61,410 nt of DNA from Bacteroidales bacterium. Lineage in GTDB: Bacteria; Bacteroidota; Bacteroidia; Bacteroidales; UBA932. Each line of letters begins with the position of its first letter. The first letter of the stretch is position 1. The stretch is taken from the NCBI GenBank assembly GCA_017429475.1, contig JAFROX010000003.1, forward strand, positions 1 to 61,410. Direction: 5' to 3'. The notes beneath the pieces were generated by a model. That model did no database searches, was not told the DNA's origin, and worked only from the letters and a program-made list of their open reading frames with translations. The translations under genes and the position numbers were made by a program. Shown here piece after piece: positions 7,310 through 14,736 of this stretch.

Positions 7310-7891
7310 TTATTTTGTAAGTACCTCAAGGACGTTCAATCCTTCGGCTTTGGCCGCCACGTATGGTGGCGTGACTGTTCCGTCGGGTCGACGGACAGAA
7401 CTGATGAAAAGAGGTACCCCAAGGATGAATTCCGATGCTTCAAACTTGTCTCCCGGACGCAATTTGGCATTGTCTGCAGCAATAACCTCGAAGGAGTCAC
7501 CACCTAAAAACTGCAGTTTTACGAGGCGGTTCGGAGCCCATCCAAGCATCAGATGGTCACCTTTTTTCAAAGAAGAGACCTCGACTGTCTTGGATGTAAA
7601 GAAGGTTGAGACTATCGCACCGGAATCTTTCAGTTTCTTGCAGAATTCCTTGAAATCTTTTTGTCCAAGATAGCGGCAAAGGGTGTCCATCGTAGCAATT
7701 CTTGGGGTGGAAGAGTAGGATACGTATCCCCAAAGCCGTTTCAGTGTAGAGGCTGAAATCATTTCGTTGATTTCGCGCTCTACCACAAATGAAAGCAATT
7801 CGTAATCGGTGGTTGTTGACAGACGTCGGCCGAATTTCTCTTCTACCTGACGGAGAAGTTCTCCAAGCTCCGGTATGAAAGGTGTTCCCAT
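7310..7891 (-). CDS. Bacteroidota-type putative DNA-binding regulator
   Basis: A 193-residue protein. The N-terminal ~90 residues carry the pattern INEMISASTLKRLWGYVSYSSTPRIATMDTLCRYLGQKDFKEFC (residues 38-81). This matches a common Bacteroidota family whose N-terminus looks like a helix-turn-helix (ISxxTLKRLWGY, then a second helical repeat). The C-terminal ~100 residues are beta-rich (SLKKGDHLMLGW, KLRPGDKFEASEF) and resemble a small barrel or sensor domain. Regulatory function is inferred from the family pattern, not proven. A 28-bp motif 30 bp upstream is shared with the gene at 4493-5086. The nearby kinase and outer-membrane protein suggest a signalling neighbourhood. Confidence 0.6.
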   Translation of the reverse strand: MGTPFIPELGELLRQVEEKFGRRLSTTTDYELLSFVVEREINEMISASTLKRLWGYVSYSSTPRIATMDTLCRYLGQKDFKEFCKKLKDSGAIVSTFFTSKTVEVSSLKKGDHLMLGWAPNRLVKLQFLGGDSFEVIAADNAKLRPGDKFEASEFILGVPLFISSVRRPDGTVTPPYVAAKAEGLNVLEVLTK

Positions 7892-7921
7892 AAGTAATGC
7901 TAAGGTATTCTTTCAAAGAAG

Positions 7922-7949
7922 TTCAGTCAAGTCCAAGTTGGTCCAAATG
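7922..7949 (-). promoter_or_regulatory. 28-bp upstream motif, copy 2
   Basis: Second copy of the block at 5131-5158, same length, reading TTCAGTCAAGT, variable centre, TGGTCCAAATG on the + strand. Here it contains a direct repeat GTCCAA-N4-GTCCAA. On the minus strand its TTTG lies 22 nt before CTTCTTTG, a possible but imperfect -33/-7 pair for the gene starting at 7891. It lies just beyond the stop of the LRR gene. Confidence 0.5.
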
Positions 7950-7951
7950 TG

Positions 7952-10066
7952 TCATTCGGCGTTGACAACAACAGTCCCTTTGCTTTTTCTGATTTTCAGT
8001 TTGCTGATGTCAATGTCTTTGTGGACTATAACCTTCTCTGGTGTGTGTCCTGTCCAGCTGCCACAGTACAATTCTCCAAGTTTCGGCATTCCGGACAGAT
8101 CGAGAACTTTGAGGTTTGACATATTCCAGCACCATACCGCATCAACTTCAGTGTTTTTGCTGAGGTCCAGCGTTTCTCCTTCATAGTTGCTGATGTTGAA
8201 ACTTATCAGGTTCGGAAAATTAGTCAGAAAGTCTGGATTCATATGTTTAATCATCTCCAGCCCCGACATATGCAGATATTTCAGCGGAAGGTTGCTGATA
8301 TCGGTGATTTCAGTCAGCTGATTACCTTGTAGACATAGAGACGAAATATTGGGATTGTGAGACAAGTCGACAGATTTCAATCTGTTGTTATCGGCAATAA
8401 GTTCCAACAATTTCGTGTTGGCCGATAGGTCCAGCACCTCAATCTGGTTCCATTGGCATCCAAGCTCAGTCAGCTTCGGAAAGTTTGTAAGATCGAGTTC
8501 CGTAAGCAGTCCCTTGCGGATTTCGTGTGTGTCACCGTAATCGTCAGTCTCGTAATCGACGATGCCGCCGGGACAAAATAGTTTCTCCAGATTCGAGCAT
8601 CTTTCAATGCCCTTCAGCGAGGTAATATTTTCGGTAGTTACCTCGATTGTCGTCACTCTCAGCGCCTCGGCATTTGAAATCTCACCGTCGCCGTTCCTGT
8701 CGAAATTGCTCAGCAGATAGGCTTTGAACACAGGGTCTTTTACATCGACTCTGCCTTCTGGCGCTCCGGTATAACGGACCACTATCTCTGTCCTTGCAGG
8801 GAGATTCTCTTCGGAACGGTTGTGGGTGACTCCTTCTATATGCTGAACGTCCGAAACGTACAGTGTAGTCAACGAATTCATGGGAGCGCAGTCGACTATC
8901 TCAAGATTCGGCAGCATGCTTATGTCGAGTTCCTTGATGATGCAGTCGTAGCACCTTAATTCATATAGAGATAGGCAGGGTGTCAGGTCCAGAGACGGTA
9001 TGGCCGATTCGTAGCAGCACAGATAGTGCAGATTTGTGCAGGCACTCAAGTCGACTGAAGTGATGCCGGTACGGAATACTCCCAGCCAATAAAGATTGGG
9101 GCATTTTGAAAGGTCGACTTCCTTGACTTTGTTATTTCCGATATTGAGGCAGTCTACAAGAGGGCAGTTGGTGACATCTATGCTTTCAATGAAATTGTTG
9201 TGTAGTTCTATAGTTCTCAAGAAAGGATTGTAGCTTACATCAATGGCTGTCAATTGATTGTTGAACGCTTTAAGAACTTCAAGGCCTGACAGTTTCGATA
9301 GGTCGAGTTCTGTCAGATAATTGTGTGAGCAGCGCAGGAAAACCATCCATGGATTGTCGGGGAGGATCAGTGACTTGAGATGATTGCCGTCGCATTCCAG
9401 GTGGCTTAGGAAAATATTCTTGCTTAGGTCAAGGGATGTCAGCCGCCCTGGCGTTCCTATCTCAGCGTGCTCATCCATATCAAGATCGACTCCCCGGCAG
9501 ATCAATGAGTCAAGGTTGGTAAAATATTCGATTCCTTCAAGGGAGAGGATATTGTCGGTCTTGACTGCAATCTTTCTCACTTTCAAGGCCTCGGATTCGG
9601 AAATCTCCCCGTCGCCGTCAGTGTCATAATGTGCTATCAGGTATTCCTTGAACACTTTGTCGGGGATATCTATCATCACTTCGGGAGGAGTGGGTGGCGG
9701 AGGAATTTCCATCGTACTGAACATTCCGGTGTCGGAACGAACTTCGCTTGCTCCGGTTTTGGCGAAAGCATACCAATGGTAAATCCTTTCCGAAGAAAGA
9801 CCAGAAACTGATGCCTCGAATGATGCTCCCTGCAGTTCACAAAGTATTGTTTTCTCTGAATCCTTCTCAGACCAATAAACGAAGCCGCACTCCTGTGCCC
9901 TCGGAGCTGATAAAGTACACGAAAAAGTGACTGAAGCTATCCCCGCATTGGCATTTGCAGATACGATTGTAGGAGCCAGGAAAGCCTCGCTTCCGGTCTT
10001 TTCCTCACAAGAGGTTGCAATGGCAATGATTGCCATCAAGATCAACAATGCTCGTAGCTTTGCCAT
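7952..10066 (-). CDS. Surface lipoprotein with duplicated EF-hand plus leucine-rich-repeat modules
   Basis: A 704-residue protein from the ATG at 10066, which begins a lipoprotein signal (MAKLRALLILMAIIAIATSC). An upstream in-frame ATG would add 22 residues before the signal and is rejected. A fibronectin-III-like domain (about 25-120) and a Pro-rich linker are followed by two copies of one module. Each starts with (V/K)FKxYLLxxxD, then a calcium-loop sequence (DTDGDGEIS or DRNGDGEIS), then irregular leucine-rich repeats (LxxLDLSxNxxL pattern). The duplication is visible at about 130-430 and 435-700. LRR lipoproteins of this type are usually surface-exposed binding proteins, and the ligand is unknown. 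A -7-like box (TTACTTTG, minus strand, 10086-10093) supports the chosen start. Confidence 0.88.
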   Translation of the reverse strand: MAKLRALLILMAIIAIATSCEEKTGSEAFLAPTIVSANANAGIASVTFSCTLSAPRAQECGFVYWSEKDSEKTILCELQGASFEASVSGLSSERIYHWYAFAKTGASEVRSDTGMFSTMEIPPPPTPPEVMIDIPDKVFKEYLIAHYDTDGDGEISESEALKVRKIAVKTDNILSLEGIEYFTNLDSLICRGVDLDMDEHAEIGTPGRLTSLDLSKNIFLSHLECDGNHLKSLILPDNPWMVFLRCSHNYLTELDLSKLSGLEVLKAFNNQLTAIDVSYNPFLRTIELHNNFIESIDVTNCPLVDCLNIGNNKVKEVDLSKCPNLYWLGVFRTGITSVDLSACTNLHYLCCYESAIPSLDLTPCLSLYELRCYDCIIKELDISMLPNLEIVDCAPMNSLTTLYVSDVQHIEGVTHNRSEENLPARTEIVVRYTGAPEGRVDVKDPVFKAYLLSNFDRNGDGEISNAEALRVTTIEVTTENITSLKGIERCSNLEKLFCPGGIVDYETDDYGDTHEIRKGLLTELDLTNFPKLTELGCQWNQIEVLDLSANTKLLELIADNNRLKSVDLSHNPNISSLCLQGNQLTEITDISNLPLKYLHMSGLEMIKHMNPDFLTNFPNLISFNISNYEGETLDLSKNTEVDAVWCWNMSNLKVLDLSGMPKLGELYCGSWTGHTPEKVIVHKDIDISKLKIRKSKGTVVVNAE

Positions 10067-10174
10067 AATCACGCTGCATTTTTCGCAAAGTAAATTTCGC
10101 AATATGAATCCATTCTTCAAATTATTCATCAAAAATTCCTACATTTCACCCCGAAAACCAAATAAACTATACAG

Positions 10175-11188
10175 ATGAAAAAGATATTTTCGATTTTACT
10201 CGTTGCTGCGTTATGCGTGTTTGTGGCAAATGCGGCTGATGAGAAGGTGCAAGTAACAGCCGAGAAGGCTGCGGCTGCGCTTGATTCGCTGGCAATGCTG
10301 CCGGATCTTCCGATGCAGACCCAGATTGTTCCGTCCAATGTCGACAAGCATCCGCTGTCGATGGCTATTGTGAAACCGGTGGGCCAGCCCAAGGCTATCG
10401 TGGTTTTCTCTCACGGTATGGCTGAGCACAAAGAGCGTTACTATCCCTTTATGCAGTATCTTGCAAAGCACGGTTATGTGTGCGAGATGCACGACCATCG
10501 CGGTCACGGTGGCAGCATCACCAAGAAAGCCGGCCTCGGCGACTTCGGCACCAACAAGGTGCGCGCTATCAGCGATGACCTTCAGCAGATGGTGCTCTAT
10601 ATGAAGGAGCAGTATCCCGGCCTTCCGGTCTATCTGTTCTGCCACAGTATGGGAACGATGGTGGGTCGTATGTACCTTCAGGACTATGACTCATCAATCG
10701 ACAAGATCGTTCTCTGCGGACCTCCGTCAGGCGGTAACCGCAAGGTTGACTTCAAGACCAGGTGGAGAAATTTCTGGGCCCCCCACAAGACCCGCAGCAG
10801 CCGCTCTTTTGCAAATATGGACGATGGCGGCCTGCAGAACAGCTGGCTCTCTGTAAACGAGGATAACGTAAGGGCATATAACGCTGACCCTCTGTGTGGC
10901 TATGCCTTCACCAACAACGGTAATTACAACCTGGCTCGGATGTCGCAGGAGATTGCAAAGCCCGACTGGGGCATCGACAATCCCAACCTCAAGCTGATGC
11001 TCATCGGCGGCGAGAACGACCGCGCCATCGGCAGCCCCGAGAGGTTTGCGCAGCTGGTAGAGTTTGTGAAGTCACAGGGCTACAAGAGCGTAGACAGCAA
11101 GCTTTATCTGGGCCTCAAGCACGAACTGCTTCTCGAAATCAACAAAGAGGCCATCTGGGCCGACGTGATGGGATTCTACGACAGATAA
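10175..11188 (+). CDS. Secreted alpha/beta hydrolase, lysophospholipase/monoacylglycerol lipase-like
   Basis: A 337-residue protein with a cleavable signal (cut near ANA, residues 18-20) and a full alpha/beta-hydrolase fold of the Hydrolase_4 (serine aminopeptidase S33) family. The oxyanion segment is FSHGMAEHKERY (78-89). The nucleophile elbow is CHSMG (Ser158), with Cys replacing the usual first Gly. Asp282 (GENDRAIG) and His316 (GLKHELL) complete the triad. The HRGHGGS segment (108-114) is typical of PldB/monoglyceride lipases. Periplasmic hydrolysis of lipid esters is the best guess, and a peptidase is possible. It is followed after 9 bp by an SGNH esterase, so both are probably co-transcribed. 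TACATTTC (10140-10147) may be its -7 box. Confidence 0.88.
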   Translation: MKKIFSILLVAALCVFVANAADEKVQVTAEKAAAALDSLAMLPDLPMQTQIVPSNVDKHPLSMAIVKPVGQPKAIVVFSHGMAEHKERYYPFMQYLAKHGYVCEMHDHRGHGGSITKKAGLGDFGTNKVRAISDDLQQMVLYMKEQYPGLPVYLFCHSMGTMVGRMYLQDYDSSIDKIVLCGPPSGGNRKVDFKTRWRNFWAPHKTRSSRSFANMDDGGLQNSWLSVNEDNVRAYNADPLCGYAFTNNGNYNLARMSQEIAKPDWGIDNPNLKLMLIGGENDRAIGSPERFAQLVEFVKSQGYKSVDSKLYLGLKHELLLEINKEAIWADVMGFYDR

Positions 11189-11197
11189 ACCGTCAAG

Positions 11198-12367
11198 ATG
11201 AAAAGATTCCTTTTCCTTCTGGCTGTAATACTGACATCTTGCGCCCAGAATGAAGAATATTATTACGACTTGAGTGCCCGCCCTGGTGCGGGTACTCTGG
11301 TTATTGAAGATATACCCGACGGGAACTGGAAAGTGACTGCAGTCATCGGTTCCCCGACCGAGCCGGGAGTGACGACGATATTGGCAGAGACCAGAAGACT
11401 GTTTGTCGAGAATCTTGAGACGAAGCCCGGTGAGTTTGTGACTTGCACCTTCGTCGTCAATAAACGCGACAGCGTGATATCTCCCGGAAACATCGTCAGA
11501 CTCAGTGAGAGGGAACGTGATAAGCTTGACTGGGACACCAATCTCTCGTTCGAATTCACCGGCGCGCATCCCCAGGTCCAATCAATCAAAGTGGAACCTG
11601 CAGACAAGGATGTCATTACCCTTTTCCTCTGTGGCGATTCGACTACCGTCGACCAGGATGACGACCCGTGGGCAAGCTGGGGACAGATGATTACCCGATT
11701 CTTCGACGATAAGGTAGCCGTGGCCAATTACGCAGAAAGCGGCCGCAGTTCAAACACTTTCATATTCGAGAAGCGTCTGGAGAAGATAATGTCACTGGCT
11801 CGCAAAGGTGATTATATTTTTTCCGGTTTCGGACACAATGATGAAAAGCAGAAGGATCCGGACAGCGGAGCATACGGACATTTCACCAAGTATATGCAGA
11901 TGTATGTCGACAGCGCAGCCAAGGCTGGCTGCACGGCAATCCTGCTGACTCCGACTGCGCGAAGGAGTTTCGACGGCGAAGGTAAGAGCGTCAACACTCA
12001 CGGAGATTTCCCGCAGGCGACAAGAGACCTGGCGGAAAAGGACGGAGTTGCGATGATCGACTTGACTGAAATGGTGACTGCCCTGTATGATGCATTGGGC
12101 GTAGATGATTCCAGGAAACTGCTGGTACACTATCCAGCAAACAGCTTTATCGGTCAGGATGCCGAACTTGCAGACAATACGCACTTTAATCCCTTCGGTG
12201 CATATGAGGTGGCGAAATGTGTCCTTCAAGGCATCAGGGACCTGCAACTTCCGCTGGCAGTGCATATAAAGGATTTCGTAAGTTTCGATCCTGCTCATCC
12301 AGATGAACCGGATTCTTTTGTCTGGACTTTTGCAGGAATAAACGCCAACAAGCCCGAAGGAAACTGA
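11198..12367 (+). CDS. SGNH-hydrolase lipoprotein, rhamnogalacturonan acetylesterase-like
   Basis: A 389-residue protein with a short lipoprotein signal (lipobox LTSC, Cys15). A beta-rich N-terminal domain (about 25-135) is followed by an SGNH esterase domain. Block I is FLCGDSTT (Ser148), the Gly block is NYAESGRSS (177-185), the Asn block is FGHND (211-215), and the Asp/His block is DNTHFNPFG near residue 337. The GDST/GHND/DNTHF combination is that of rhamnogalacturonan acetylesterases (carbohydrate esterase family 12), which remove acetyl groups from pectin. Substrate is inferred from the family only. It pairs with the upstream hydrolase in a two-gene unit, and there are no SusC/D genes nearby. 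Confidence 0.87.
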   Translation: MKRFLFLLAVILTSCAQNEEYYYDLSARPGAGTLVIEDIPDGNWKVTAVIGSPTEPGVTTILAETRRLFVENLETKPGEFVTCTFVVNKRDSVISPGNIVRLSERERDKLDWDTNLSFEFTGAHPQVQSIKVEPADKDVITLFLCGDSTTVDQDDDPWASWGQMITRFFDDKVAVANYAESGRSSNTFIFEKRLEKIMSLARKGDYIFSGFGHNDEKQKDPDSGAYGHFTKYMQMYVDSAAKAGCTAILLTPTARRSFDGEGKSVNTHGDFPQATRDLAEKDGVAMIDLTEMVTALYDALGVDDSRKLLVHYPANSFIGQDAELADNTHFNPFGAYEVAKCVLQGIRDLQLPLAVHIKDFVSFDPAHPDEPDSFVWTFAGINANKPEGN

Positions 12368-12385
12368 TATTAGATCACTCTCCAT

Positions 12386-12416
12386 TTTGTAAATTCAAAA
12401 TTATTATCGTCCTTTG
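12386..12416 (+). promoter_or_regulatory. Promoter of the histidine operon
   Basis: TTTG at 12386-12389, a 19-nt spacer, then GTCCTTTG at 12409-12416. The spacing is exactly that of Bacteroidota promoters, and the -7 box keeps TTTG but lacks the TA. Transcription would begin near 12421-12424, just before the leader peptide ATG at 12432. Confidence 0.6.
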
Positions 12417-12431
12417 CAGAAAATAACAAGA

Positions 12432-12476
12432 ATGATCCGCGGACTTCATATGCACCACCATCACCATATCGACTGA
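12432..12476 (+). CDS. hisL: Histidine-operon leader peptide
   Basis: A 14-codon frame encodes MIRGLHMHHHHHID followed by TGA. Six of fourteen residues are His, five of them consecutive, which is the signature of a his attenuator leader. It lies between the operon promoter and a Rho-independent terminator, 98 bp before hisG. By analogy with enterobacterial hisL, ribosome stalling at the His codons when charged tRNA-His is scarce would favour an antiterminator. Here the 10 bases right after the stop codon (12478-12487) pair without interruption, allowing G-U, with 12522-12531, the 5' arm of the terminator. That is the geometry the mechanism needs. Translation itself is not demonstrated. Confidence 0.88.
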   Translation: MIRGLHMHHHHHID

Positions 12477-12517
12477 TAAGGGTAGGTGTTTGCACATATC
12501 TCCGCCAACATATACGC

Positions 12518-12550
12518 AAAAGCCTGCTCTTCCATTGAGTAGGCTTTTTT
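12518..12550 (+). terminator. Histidine attenuator terminator
   Basis: Stem AAAAGCCTGCTC (12518-12529) pairs with GAGTAGGCTTTT (12537-12548) through a 7-nt loop, with one G-U pair, and runs into a T6 tract (12545-12550). Its 5' arm can instead pair with 12478-12487 directly after the leader stop, forming the competing antiterminator. It ends 24 bp before hisG. Confidence 0.9.
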
Positions 12551-12574
12551 GTATTAAAAACAATTATACGTACC

Positions 12575-13432
12575 ATGAACGACATGCGCATTGCCATCCA
12601 GGCCAAAGGAAGATTAAGCGAAGACAGCCTGGAATTTCTCAAAGATTCAGGAATAAGGATCGATGAACTTAAACGCAAGTTCCTTGCGAAAGCAGCCAAT
12701 TTCCCTATGGAGGTGCTCTACCTCAGGGATGACGACATCCCCGGAGTAGTGGCAGACGGATCTGCCGATATCGGCATTGTGGGCCTCAACGAGGTTCTGG
12801 AGTCCGAAGCCGACGTGGAAATCGTCCGCAAGATGGACTTCGGCGACTGCCGCATTTCCCTGGCCATTCCCAAGGCCCAGGAATATACCGGTCCTTCGTT
12901 CTTCAACGGCAAGAAGATAGCAACCTCGTATCCGAAGATACTGAGCAAATGGCTGGACGAGAACAATGTAGATGCCGAAATCAGGGTCATCCTCGGTTCG
13001 GTGGAGATATCTCCGGCAGCCGGAATAGCCGATGCCATCTTCGACATCGTGTCGTCCGGCGGCACTCTGATCTCCAATGGTTTGAAGGAAGTCCACACTG
13101 TCGTAGAATCCCAGGCCGTGCTTATTGCCAACAAAAAAATGAGCGCTCCCAAGCGCAGGCTCCTCGACTCGATGCTCTTCCGCTTCGACGCAGTGATCGA
13201 CAGCCGCGGCAAGAAATATATCCTGATGAACATTCCCACCGACAAGGTGTCGGAAGCAGTCAAGATACTGCCGGCAATGCGAAGCCCTACCGTGATGCCT
13301 CTCGCAGCGGAAGGCTGGTGCTCATTGCATTCAGTGGTCGAAGAAGTGGGTATGTGGGACAAGATAGAGAAACTCAAGGCACTCGGAGCCGAAGGCATCC
13401 TTGTGCTGCACCTCGATAAAGTTATTGCCTAA
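12575..13432 (+). CDS. hisG: ATP phosphoribosyltransferase (long form)
   Basis: First enzyme of histidine synthesis, joining ATP and PRPP to give phosphoribosyl-ATP. At 285 residues it is the long HisG form, whose C-terminal ~75-residue regulatory domain (about 210-285) binds histidine for feedback inhibition, so no HisZ is needed. Recognised by RIAIQAKGRLSEDS at the start, the DIGIVGLNEVLES segment and the PRPP-site sequence DAIFDIVSSGGTLISNGL (about 152-169). ATG at 12575 follows the attenuator. An in-frame ATG three codons later is a possible alternative. Its stop overlaps the hisD start by one base (TAATG). Confidence 0.97.
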   Translation: MNDMRIAIQAKGRLSEDSLEFLKDSGIRIDELKRKFLAKAANFPMEVLYLRDDDIPGVVADGSADIGIVGLNEVLESEADVEIVRKMDFGDCRISLAIPKAQEYTGPSFFNGKKIATSYPKILSKWLDENNVDAEIRVILGSVEISPAAGIADAIFDIVSSGGTLISNGLKEVHTVVESQAVLIANKKMSAPKRRLLDSMLFRFDAVIDSRGKKYILMNIPTDKVSEAVKILPAMRSPTVMPLAAEGWCSLHSVVEEVGMWDKIEKLKALGAEGILVLHLDKVIA

Positions 13433-14736
13433 TGGAAATATTCATAAATCCTCCGAAGGAACAATGGAGTGAGCTGATGGCTCGTGTCTCCACCAATGAT
13501 GACGACATTGCCGCCATCGTGAGTGACATATTGCGTAAGGTAAAGGAAGGCGGTGACGCGGCGATCAGGCAGATTGCCACCGAAGTGGAAGGCTTCTGCC
13601 CCAATGCCCTGCAAGTGAGCGAAGAGGAAATAGCTGCAGCAGAAGAATTCGTAAGCGCAAAGCTGCAGAGGGCCATCAATGCCGCTGCCCGCAATATCCG
13701 CGAGTTCCATCAGGCCCAGCGCCCCGTTCCGGTCGAAATAGAGACTATGAGCGGAGTGATGTGCCGCCGCAGGGCTATGCCCATCGAGAAAGTTGGCCTG
13801 TATATTCCGGGAGGAAGCGCGCCTCTGTTCTCCACTTTGCTGATGCTTGCCATTCCGGCCAAGCTCGCAGGCTGCAAGGAGATAGTTCTCTGCACGCCTT
13901 GCGGCAAGGACGGACAGGTGAATCCTGCCGTGCTCTATGCCGCCTCCGTCTGCGGTGTTAACAGGATATACAAGATTGGTGGAGCCCAGGCTATCGCAGC
14001 TATGGCATATGGCACCGAGAGCGTTCCGAAGGTGATGAAAATCTTCGGCCCGGGCAACCGTTTCGTGACCAAGGCGAAACAGATGGTCAGCGCCGCCGGA
14101 GTGGCAATCGATATGCCTGCAGGACCTTCAGAGGTTATGGTGATGGCCGACGAGAACGCGAGGGTTTCGTTCGTGGCGTCTGACCTGCTCTCACAGGCTG
14201 AACACGGCCCGGACAGCCAGGCCATCCTGGTCTGCAACGACGAGATTCTGGCAAATGAAGTATATATGGAAGTCGAGGCCCAGGCCGAAGAGCTTCCCCG
14301 CAGGGAGATTGTGGAGAAGGCTCTGGAGAACAGCCGCATCGTGGTCTTCGACGATGTGGACACTATGGTGGAGTTTGCCAACGGATATGCTTCCGAGCAC
14401 CTTATCATTAATATGGATGATCCTTGGAGCGTGGCCGACCGCATCACCGCAGCCGGCAGTGTGTTCATCGGACCCTATTCTCCCGAAAGTGCCGGAGACT
14501 ATGCGTCCGGTACGAACCATACCCTGCCCACGATGGGCTGGGCGTCTTCGTACAGCGGAGTCGGGCTAGACAGTTTCCTGCATTATATAACTTACCAGGA
14601 ACTTTCCAAGAAAGGCCTGCTGTCGCTCAGCAACGTCATCATAAGCATGGCTGATGCAGAGGGACTGACGGCTCACGGAAATGCAGTGAAGGTAAGGCTG
14701 TACAACAACAAAATAGAAAAGAGATATGATGACTGA
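13432..14736 (+). CDS. hisD: Histidinol dehydrogenase
   Basis: Catalyses the last two steps, the NAD-dependent four-electron oxidation of histidinol to histidine. The 434-residue length is normal. Diagnostic segments are GLYIPGGSAPLFSTLLM, GPGNRFVTKAKQ, MPAGPSEVMVMAD, LLSQAEHGPDSQ (zinc/substrate ligands) and SEHLIIN. It overlaps hisG by one base and hisC by 11 bases, indicating a tightly coupled operon. Confidence 0.98.
   Translation: MEIFINPPKEQWSELMARVSTNDDDIAAIVSDILRKVKEGGDAAIRQIATEVEGFCPNALQVSEEEIAAAEEFVSAKLQRAINAAARNIREFHQAQRPVPVEIETMSGVMCRRRAMPIEKVGLYIPGGSAPLFSTLLMLAIPAKLAGCKEIVLCTPCGKDGQVNPAVLYAASVCGVNRIYKIGGAQAIAAMAYGTESVPKVMKIFGPGNRFVTKAKQMVSAAGVAIDMPAGPSEVMVMADENARVSFVASDLLSQAEHGPDSQAILVCNDEILANEVYMEVEAQAEELPRREIVEKALENSRIVVFDDVDTMVEFANGYASEHLIINMDDPWSVADRITAAGSVFIGPYSPESAGDYASGTNHTLPTMGWASSYSGVGLDSFLHYITYQELSKKGLLSLSNVIISMADAEGLTAHGNAVKVRLYNNKIEKRYDD

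Noticed and set aside
12447-12467. His-rich HMHHHHH stretch as a cloning tag or assembly artefact
   Set aside because: It resembles a His tag, but it sits between a native promoter and a terminator with a matching antiterminator in front of hisG, and the codons mix CAC and CAT, so a natural leader peptide is the better reading.
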